Below, piece by piece: positions 1-5,623 of a stretch of 29,394 bases of DNA. A program made the position numbers and the translations under genes. Numbering within the stretch: the first letter of the stretch is position 1; the number at the start of each line of letters is the position of its first letter. The notes under the pieces were generated by a model. The model was not told the DNA's origin. It saw nothing but the letters and a program-made list of their open reading frames with translations, and made no database searches. The DNA is from DATKWF01 sp035529715. GTDB lineage: Bacteria > Chloroflexota > Dehalococcoidia > Dehalococcoidales > RBG-16-60-22. The stretch lies in NCBI GenBank assembly GCA_035529715.1, contig DATKWF010000084.1, positions 1-29,394 of the forward strand. The letters run 5' to 3'.

Positions 1-65
1 CATACCTATCCTTTAGGACAATGGGCTTTCTTTTAAAAAAGTAGAAGCTGGCCGGCTTTCTCATT

Positions 66-124
66 ATGGTAACTCCTTATGGCAAGTTAGTATCATTACT
101 AACCATACCATGAGTGTTACCCAT
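66..124. repeat. Nested 59-bp imperfect palindrome upstream of the MTHFR operon
   Basis: Three nested inverted pairs share one centre near 94.5: ATGGTAAC (66-73) with GTTACCCAT (116-124), ATGG (79-82) with CCAT (108-111), and GTTAGTA (86-92) with TACTAAC (97-103). The same GGTAA/TTACC half-sites recur at 170-182. It ends about 90 bp before the first gene of the plus-strand operon. There is no T-run, so a simple terminator is unlikely. It may be an operator for a dimeric or tetrameric regulator, a structured leader, or the end of a mobile repeat. Function unknown. Confidence 0.5.
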
Positions 125-214
125 GTATCTCAGCCTCCGCAACAGTCTGTATTTTACTAGCGGGTTCGTGGTAACATTTACCCAAGCATTAGGTCTGGTG
201 CGGTAGTGCGATAG

Positions 215-895
215 ATGGAGAATAAAGTAACCTTAACCATAAATGGTAAGCAGGTGAGTGGTCGTCAGGGAATGACCATCCTGGAAGCCGCCAGAGAAAA
301 CGGCGTAGATATTCCCACTCTGTGTTATGTACTCGATTTACCGCCAATCGGGGCCTGCCGCCTTTGTGTAGTTGAGGTGGAGGACTCCAGGACCCTGGTT
401 GGTTCCTGCCATACGCCAATCGCTGAAGGCATGGTCGTATATACCCATTCCCCCAAGGTTTTAGAGACACGCCGGATTCTGGTGGAGCTTATGCTGGCTA
501 GCCATCCTGATTCCTGTTTGATTTGTGACAAGGCTAACATATGTGAGTTGCGTAAGATTGCGGCTGACCTGGAAATAGGGCTGCCTCGCTTTAGGGCCAG
601 GAAGCATTATTATCCCATAGAAGATGAAAACCCCTACATTATCCGTGACATGTCAAAATGTATTTTGTGTCGTCGGTGTGTAGCTGCTTGTGAGAACTTA
701 AAAGGGGAGAAAATGTTCAGCATAGCTTACCGGAGCTTTGACAGCAAGGTTATTTATGGCTATGACCAGCCGGTAGGTAGCGAGGCTTGCCGGGACTGTG
801 ATGCCTGCATTGCTGTGTGCCCGACGGGAGCACTGAGTAAACCGAGAAAGGCTGGGGAAGAGAGGGCGGAAAAGGCGCTGTTCATTAAAGGCTAG
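215..895 (+). CDS. HoxU/NuoG-N-like iron-sulfur electron-transfer subunit of the putative MTHFR complex
   Basis: A 226-residue cytoplasmic Fe-S protein built like the N-terminal part of NuoG or the hydrogenase subunit HoxU. It has a [2Fe-2S] ferredoxin domain (C37, C48, C51, C65), a His-Cys3 cluster site (H97, C101, C104, C110) and two [4Fe-4S] ferredoxin motifs (C149/C152/C155/C159 and C192/C195/C198/C202). There is no molybdopterin or H-cluster domain, so it only relays electrons. It is the first gene of an operon with NuoE-like, NuoF-like, MetV and MetF proteins. This predicts that it wires the NuoF flavin to MetVF, which is inference. No clear Shine-Dalgarno precedes the ATG, so the start is less certain than the ORF. 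It could be annotated hoxU or nuoG in databases, but no hydrogenase or complex I genes are nearby. Confidence 0.88.
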   Translation: MENKVTLTINGKQVSGRQGMTILEAARENGVDIPTLCYVLDLPPIGACRLCVVEVEDSRTLVGSCHTPIAEGMVVYTHSPKVLETRRILVELMLASHPDSCLICDKANICELRKIAADLEIGLPRFRARKHYYPIEDENPYIIRDMSKCILCRRCVAACENLKGEKMFSIAYRSFDSKVIYGYDQPVGSEACRDCDACIAVCPTGALSKPRKAGEERAEKALFIKG

Positions 896-925
896 CAATC
901 TAATGATTGACATTGAGAAGGTGAA

Positions 926-1366
926 GTGAGTCAGCAAGGAATTTCTACCCGGCACCAGGGACGTGAAGACCTGGTGGTGCTATTGAAAGAAGCGCAGAGC
1001 AAGTTTGGTTATATACCTGAAGAGGTTATAGCGGGACTGGCTGAGACTCTGCATATACCAGTAAATGATGTTTACGGTGTAGCCAGCTTTTATTCCTTTC
1101 TTGACACCAAGCCGCTGGGCAGGAACGTAATCAGAGTCTGTAAAAGCCTGCCCTGTTACCTTAAACATTCTCAGCTCATAATTGAAAGTGTGGCGAGGGA
1201 AATTGGAATTAAACCTGGTGAGACCACTGCTGATGGCAGGTTTTCCTTCCAGTTGACCAACTGCATTGGTGCCTGCGACGGGGCACCGGCGATGATGATT
1301 AATGATGAAGTTCATGTTGATTTGACTCCGGAAAAAATAGCACGACTTTTGAAGTCTTATAAGTAG
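926..1366 (+). CDS. NuoE/HoxE-like [2Fe-2S] thioredoxin-fold subunit
   Basis: A 146-residue protein of the 24-kDa NADH dehydrogenase subunit family. An N-terminal helical region is followed by a thioredoxin-like domain with the four [2Fe-2S] ligands in the family pattern: C72 and C77 (C-x4-C), then C113 and C117 (C-x3-C). In this family the subunit pairs with NuoF and carries an off-path [2Fe-2S] cluster. The start is GTG at 926 with a purine-rich GAGAAGG just upstream; a tiny out-of-frame ATG ORF at 903 overlaps it and is probably not real. It lies 30 bp after the HoxU-like gene and 11 bp before the likely nuoF start. It is distinct in sequence from the second NuoE copy at 11415-11897, so the two modules are not a recent duplication. 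Confidence 0.9.
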   Translation: MSQQGISTRHQGREDLVVLLKEAQSKFGYIPEEVIAGLAETLHIPVNDVYGVASFYSFLDTKPLGRNVIRVCKSLPCYLKHSQLIIESVAREIGIKPGETTADGRFSFQLTNCIGACDGAPAMMINDEVHVDLTPEKIARLLKSYK

Positions 1367-1377
1367 GAGGCTTGCAA

Positions 1378-2595
1378 GTGCCGCAGAAGCGGGTGGTTTT
1401 AAGAAATTGCGGAGTTATTGACCCCAGGCGTATCGCTAGCTATCTGGATAGGGATGGTTTCAAGGCTTTGGCAAAAGCCCAGCGTGAGATGACTCCGGAG
1501 GAAGTGGTCGGTGAAATAAAAGCTTCCGGACTGAGAGGTCGGGGAGGGGCCGGGTTCCCTTGCGGCTTGAAATGGGATGGAGCCAGAAAAGCGGCTGGGA
1601 ATGAGAAATATGTTATCTGCAATGCCGATGAGGGTGAGGTAGGCACATTTAAAGACAGGTATATTCTGGAGAGGGACCCTTTCTCTCTCGTTGAAGCTAT
1701 GGCTATTGCCGGCTATGCCATCGGGGCAAAGACAGGCTATATCTATCTGCGTGCCGAATATCACCGCTTTCTTGACTTGCTGAAAGAAACTATCAATCAG
1801 GTTAATCAGTCTGGATTCTTGGATGATTTTGATATTGAGGTTCGGGAAGGCGCCGGTGCCTACATCTGTGGTGAGGAATCTGCCCTCATGGATTCAATTG
1901 AAGGCAAGAGAGGCGAGTCTCGCTATCGCCCCCCCTTCCCAACCACCGCCGGTCTATGGCAAAGACCGACCATAATTAATAATGTAGAGACCCTGATGAA
2001 CATCCCTCAAATTATTCTTAAAGGTGCCAGCTGGTTCAATCAAATAGGGACGGAGGAGAGCAAGGGAACCAAGGTCTTCTCGGTAAGCGGTGATGTGCAG
2101 AAACCTGGCGTATATGAATTAGTCATGGGGAGTCATCTGAGGGAATTGGTGGAGGAGTTAGCCCTTGCTGAGGATATTAAACTGATTCAGGTAGGGGGTG
2201 CCACTGGCAGAATCGTACCTTATGAGATGATAGATACTCCTCTCGACTTTGAATCTATCCTTGGCGCTGGCGCTGTTATGGTATGTGATAAAAGTCGGGA
2301 TGTAATTGATATTGTCTGCAGAACTATGGAGTTTTTAACCGAAGAGTCTTGCGGTAAGTGTACTCCTTGTCGGCAGGGAACCGAAGTAATGCTTGAAATA
2401 CTGGAGAGGTTCTACCGGGGTGAGGGGTTAGAGAAAGACATCAGAGATTTAGAGGACTTATCCAGGGTCATGATGCTTTCCTCTCTATGTGGCCTGGGGC
2501 AAGCGGCACCAAATGCCGTAACGGATAGCTTGCAATATTTTAGAGATGCCTATGAGAGCCGAATCGCAGGAAATGAAGGGGGTGTTAAGGTATGA
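1378..2595 (+). CDS. NuoF-like FMN / NAD(H)-binding, [4Fe-4S] subunit
   Basis: A 405-residue protein of the 51-kDa NuoF family, the subunit that oxidises or reduces NAD(P)H through FMN. The glycine-rich GRGGAGFP motif (about residues 56-63) and a NADEGEVGTFKDR stretch form the FMN/nucleotide pocket; the usual Pro in that stretch is Val here. The terminal [4Fe-4S] site is C325, C328, C331 and C371. It lacks the N-terminal thioredoxin-like domain and the C-terminal ferredoxin or GltD extensions seen in HydB-type proteins and in its paralogue at 8402-11437. I chose the GTG at 1378 because AGGAGG (1365-1370) lies 7 bp before it; a TTG at 1372 is too close to that site. Its stop overlaps the metV start (ATGA), which implies translational coupling and a shared complex. 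Confidence 0.92.
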   Translation: MPQKRVVLRNCGVIDPRRIASYLDRDGFKALAKAQREMTPEEVVGEIKASGLRGRGGAGFPCGLKWDGARKAAGNEKYVICNADEGEVGTFKDRYILERDPFSLVEAMAIAGYAIGAKTGYIYLRAEYHRFLDLLKETINQVNQSGFLDDFDIEVREGAGAYICGEESALMDSIEGKRGESRYRPPFPTTAGLWQRPTIINNVETLMNIPQIILKGASWFNQIGTEESKGTKVFSVSGDVQKPGVYELVMGSHLRELVEELALAEDIKLIQVGGATGRIVPYEMIDTPLDFESILGAGAVMVCDKSRDVIDIVCRTMEFLTEESCGKCTPCRQGTEVMLEILERFYRGEGLEKDIRDLEDLSRVMMLSSLCGLGQAAPNAVTDSLQYFRDAYESRIAGNEGGVKV

Positions 2596-3269
2596 AAATA
2601 ATTACTAACCAAAAACCCTTGGAAGAGGTAATGCAATATCTTGAGAAATGCAAGGGGGTATATCTTATCGGTTGCGGTACCTGTGCCACCCTGTGTCATA
2701 CCGGTGGGAAATCCGAGGTTCTGGAGATGAAGGATAAGCTTGAGGCAAGCGGCAAGAAGGTTACCGGGTGGATGGTAATCCCTACTGCCTGTGATGAACT
2801 GACCAAGTATGCCCTGCAGGAAGAGGCCGGGAATATTGAGTCGGCTGACTGTATCCTGGCAATGACTTGTGCTGTCGGCGTGCAGACGATTAGCCTCCAT
2901 CTCAAGGAGCCGAAACCGGTTTACCCGGCATTGAACACCTTATTTTTGGGTATGGAGGAGAGTCCGGGGCATTTTATTGAAGTTTGTCTGCAGTGTGGCA
3001 GTTGTGTTTTGGGGAGGACAGCGAGCATATGTCCCCTCGTCAGGTGTGCCAAGAGCTTGCTGAACGGGCCTTGCGGTGGCTCGTCAGGGGGCAAATGCGA
3101 GGTCTCGTCTGATATCCCCTGTGCCTGGCAGTTGATTTATGACCGTCTGGCTGAGATGGGCCGTTTGGATGAACTGGAGGAAATTGAGCCAGTCAAAGAC
3201 TGGAGTGTGAGTATTTCTGGCGGACCCAGAAAGATTGATATAGAGGCTGAATGTACCAGCACATCATAG
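2592..3269 (+). CDS. metV: MetV, zinc/iron-sulfur subunit of methylene-THF reductase
   Basis: A 225-residue MetV-family protein (methylene-THF reductase C-terminal domain family), the partner of MetF in acetogenic-type MTHFR. The N-terminal half resembles a nucleotide-type fold with CGTC and LCHTGG segments. The second half holds a dense cysteine set (CLQCGSC, CPLVRC, GPCGG, GKC) expected to bind metal or Fe-S clusters. In MetVF enzymes MetV passes electrons to the FMN/FAD of MetF. The ATG overlaps the nuoF stop by 4 bp and metF starts 8 bp after its stop, so the three are co-translated. Together with the NuoEF/HoxU-like genes this suggests electrons come from NAD(P)H; that route is inferred. 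Confidence 0.9.
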   Translation: MKIITNQKPLEEVMQYLEKCKGVYLIGCGTCATLCHTGGKSEVLEMKDKLEASGKKVTGWMVIPTACDELTKYALQEEAGNIESADCILAMTCAVGVQTISLHLKEPKPVYPALNTLFLGMEESPGHFIEVCLQCGSCVLGRTASICPLVRCAKSLLNGPCGGSSGGKCEVSSDIPCAWQLIYDRLAEMGRLDELEEIEPVKDWSVSISGGPRKIDIEAECTSTS

Positions 3270-3277
3270 GAGGCGCG

Positions 3278-4186
3278 ATGAAAGCAGGAACAAATTTAGA
3301 GAAGGTTTTGGAGAGCGGGAAGTTTGCCGTTACTGCTGAGGCTGGGCCACCCAAGGGCACTGGCGCTGAAGTGATACAGAGAAAAGGTGAACTGCTTCGT
3401 CACTGCTGTGATGCCATCAACGTCACCGATAATCAGACGGCTATTGTGCGTATGTCCAGTTTTGCTGGCTGTATGCTGTTGAAGCAGCAGGGTGTTGACC
3501 CGGTAATGCAGGTAGTGGTTCGTGACCGTAACAGGCTGGCTATTCAAAGTGATGTGCTTGGTGCCGTGGCTTTGGGCATCGGCAATATCCTCTGTCTTTC
3601 CGGTGACCACCAGAAGTTTGGCAATCACCCCACGGCGAGGGGTGTCTTTGATATTGACTCCATTCAATTGATTCAGACCCTGAAAAAGATGCGGGATGAG
3701 AAGAAGTTCCTTTCCGGCGACGATATTTCCGGGGAAGTCCCGCTGTTTATCGGGGCAGCAGCCAATCCCTTCGCTGACCCCTTTGAGTTCAGGGTGAGCC
3801 GGCTGGCGAAAAAGATTAAAGCTGGAGCCGATTTTATTCAAACCCAGGCAGTCTATGATGTGGCTAAATTCACCGAGTGGATGAAGATGGTAACCGAGCG
3901 GGGACTGGACAAACAGGTGCATATCCTGGCGGGAGTGATACCGATAAAATCGGCAGGTATGGCACGTTATATGAGAGACTATGTCCCCGGCGTGAGTGTT
4001 CCTGATGAAATAGTGAGCAGGATGGAGAAGGGTAAAGAAGAGGGAGTGAAAATAATTCTCGAGATTATCGAGCAGCTAAAGGCTATCCCCGGGGTTCAGG
4101 GTGTTCATATCATGGCGGTGGGCTGGGAGGACATTGTCCCGCAAATTGTGGAGAGGGTCGGGCTCATACCCAGGCCTGTTGTCTGA
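3278..4186 (+). CDS. metF: 5,10-methylenetetrahydrofolate reductase
   Basis: A 302-residue flavoprotein with the MTHFR TIM-barrel signature. It has TAEAGPPKG near the N-terminus (catalytic Glu region), NVTDNQ, LCLSGDH (folate/flavin loop), AGADFIQTQAVYD and GVIPIKSA. It reduces methylene-THF to methyl-THF in the methyl branch of the Wood-Ljungdahl pathway. I chose the ATG at 3278 because an AGGAGG lies just upstream; an in-frame ATG at 3251 would add nine residues and overlap metV. It is the last gene of the five-gene plus-strand operon. After it comes a 382-bp intergenic stretch full of hairpins. The organism keeps only this metF in the window, so the operon should supply the methyl-THF used by AcsE on the other strand. 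Confidence 0.95.
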   Translation: MKAGTNLEKVLESGKFAVTAEAGPPKGTGAEVIQRKGELLRHCCDAINVTDNQTAIVRMSSFAGCMLLKQQGVDPVMQVVVRDRNRLAIQSDVLGAVALGIGNILCLSGDHQKFGNHPTARGVFDIDSIQLIQTLKKMRDEKKFLSGDDISGEVPLFIGAAANPFADPFEFRVSRLAKKIKAGADFIQTQAVYDVAKFTEWMKMVTERGLDKQVHILAGVIPIKSAGMARYMRDYVPGVSVPDEIVSRMEKGKEEGVKIILEIIEQLKAIPGVQGVHIMAVGWEDIVPQIVERVGLIPRPVV

Positions 4187-4296
4187 GGTACTGGGGAAAG
4201 GTCTTTAAGTCTTACTCTTTCCATAATTACTGCCACTACCTTTACTTAGACATAGTGTTCTTCTATCATTTCTCTGTAGTTACCCTTTTGTTACCC

Positions 4297-4515
4297 GGTT
4301 GCTTAGCAACCTATCCCCCTGACCCCCTTCCCTTACTAAGGGAAGGGGAGTGTAGGTAAGAGAGGGGCTTTGCCCCTCTCTTAAATCTCTTCCCCCTCTC
4401 CCCTCCTTTTTCCGGGTTGATACTGTGGGGGCGTGTTTAAGAGGGGCGTCAGCCCCTCTTTATAAAATCTTCCCCTTCCCCTCGTCAAGGGGAAGGGGAT
4501 ACAGGGGATAGGGTT
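4297..4515. repeat. Hairpin cluster / degenerate MITE-like element between metF and queA
   Basis: The 382-bp gap between metF and queA (4187-4568) has no convincing ORF but holds five hairpins: 4297-4311 (6-bp stem, TTA loop), 4324-4348 (12-bp stem), 4357-4383 (perfect 12-bp stem, TTT loop), 4439-4460 (9-bp stem) and 4472-4498 (11-bp stem). The outer arms, about 4308-4348 and 4472-4515, are imperfect inverted copies of each other (AACCTATCCCCCTG against AACCCTATCCCCTG, then C/T-rich runs). This layout fits a non-autonomous miniature element or a REP-like repeat. No T-runs follow the stems, so intrinsic termination is only a secondary possibility. Confidence 0.6.
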
Positions 4516-4527
4516 ACCTATTTATTG

Positions 4528-4533
4528 TATAAT
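4528..4533 (+). promoter_or_regulatory. Consensus -10 box upstream of queA
   Basis: A perfect TATAAT lies 36 bp before the queA GTG, just outside the right edge of the hairpin element. No good -35 hexamer is visible at 15-19 bp spacing. It is probably the queA promoter core, with an inferred transcript start near 4540 and a leader of about 30 nt. Confidence 0.4.
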
Positions 4534-4568
4534 TTATATGTAGTTTACCTGAAAGGCAGTGAGTACCT

Positions 4569-5609
4569 GTGAAAACCAGTGATTTTGACTATTCTCTTCC
4601 TCCTGAGCTTATTGCGCAGACTCCGGTTGAGCCCAGGGACCAGTCTCGGCTTATGGTTATCAACCGTAGTGACGGCTCCATAGAGCACCGCCGGTTTCCC
4701 CAAATTGTTGATTACCTGCGGGGTGGTGATGTCCTGCTGTTCAATGATACCCGTGTTCTCCCGGCTCGTCTCAGCGGCAGGAAGGTTGATAGCGGGGGCA
4801 GGGTGGAGATTTTGCTGTTGCGCCGACTTGACGCCAATGTCTGGGAAGCACTGGTCAAGCGCAGTCAGCGACTTCACCCCGGCAGCAGTATTGAGATAAC
4901 AGATACTTCAGTGGCGGAAAGTCCGACGGGAGTTTTAGCCGAGGTAATCGGACTGGGGGAGAACGGAGTAAAGGTATTAAAATTTTCTGATGAAACAATG
5001 CTGCCGGAGCTGGGGGAAGTGCCGTTGCCGCCTTATATTCACACCCCCCTGGAGCACCCGGAGCGGTATCAGACGGTTTATGCCCGTATCACCGGTAGCG
5101 CGGCGGCACCCACTGCTGGCTTGCACTTCACCCCTGAATTGCTTAACAGGATAGAACAGAAAGGAGTGCACTGCCTGTTTGTTACCCTGCATATAGGTCT
5201 GGATACCTTCCGTCCGGTCAGGGGAGAGGACCCGCTTGAGCACCCTATTCATAAGGAGTACGGCGTGCTGAGTAAAGAAGTAGCTGAACAGCTGTCTCAG
5301 GCGAAAAGGGAGGGGCGGAGAATTATCTGTGTTGGCACCACCGCGGTGAGAATCCTGGAGCAGGTGGCTCAGCTCGGCAGTACGCTCCGGATTCAGCCGT
5401 TTGAGGGATGGGTGAACCTGTTTATCCTGCCCGGTCACCAGTTCCGCATGGTAGATGCCATGATTACCAATTTCCATCTGCCCAGGTCAACGCTGATGAT
5501 GCTGGTGACTGCTTTTGCCGGCAGAGAACTTATCAGTAAAGCCTACCAGGAAGCCATCGCTGAAAGATACCGGTTCTACAGTTTTGGCGACGCCTCGCTC
5601 ATTATATAG
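4569..5609 (+). CDS. queA: S-adenosylmethionine:tRNA ribosyltransferase-isomerase QueA
   Basis: A 346-residue QueA, close to the family's usual length. It transfers and isomerises the ribosyl group of SAM onto 7-aminomethyl-7-deazaguanine in tRNA to give epoxyqueuosine. Family hallmarks are the N-terminal FDYSLPPELIAQTPVEPRDQ block, the FNDTRVLPARL segment, the RITGSAAAPTAGLHFT block and the C-terminal GWVNLFILPGHQFR and TNFHLPRSTL motifs. The start is GTG at 4569, set by the conserved N-terminus. It has no metabolic link to the acetyl-CoA genes on either side. It converges on fdhA with only 14 bp between the two stops. Confidence 0.97.
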   Translation: MKTSDFDYSLPPELIAQTPVEPRDQSRLMVINRSDGSIEHRRFPQIVDYLRGGDVLLFNDTRVLPARLSGRKVDSGGRVEILLLRRLDANVWEALVKRSQRLHPGSSIEITDTSVAESPTGVLAEVIGLGENGVKVLKFSDETMLPELGEVPLPPYIHTPLEHPERYQTVYARITGSAAAPTAGLHFTPELLNRIEQKGVHCLFVTLHIGLDTFRPVRGEDPLEHPIHKEYGVLSKEVAEQLSQAKREGRRIICVGTTAVRILEQVAQLGSTLRIQPFEGWVNLFILPGHQFRMVDAMITNFHLPRSTLMMLVTAFAGRELISKAYQEAIAERYRFYSFGDASLII

Positions 5610-5623
5610 TGCGGGAAGCTAAA

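Noticed and set aside
215..2595. Bidirectional hydrogenase or complex I fragment
   Set aside because: No HoxH/HoxY, HydA or other Nuo genes are present; the trio is directly coupled to metV and metF.
3296..3922. 208-residue open frame on the minus strand inside metF
   Set aside because: Antisense to metF, no recognisable domain and no Shine-Dalgarno.
4187..4300. Intrinsic terminator after metF
   Set aside because: The GGAAAG/CTTTCC pairing has a large loop and no T-run.
4297..4515. CRISPR array
   Set aside because: The repeats are inverted hairpins of differing sequence, not direct repeats with unique spacers, and there are no cas genes.
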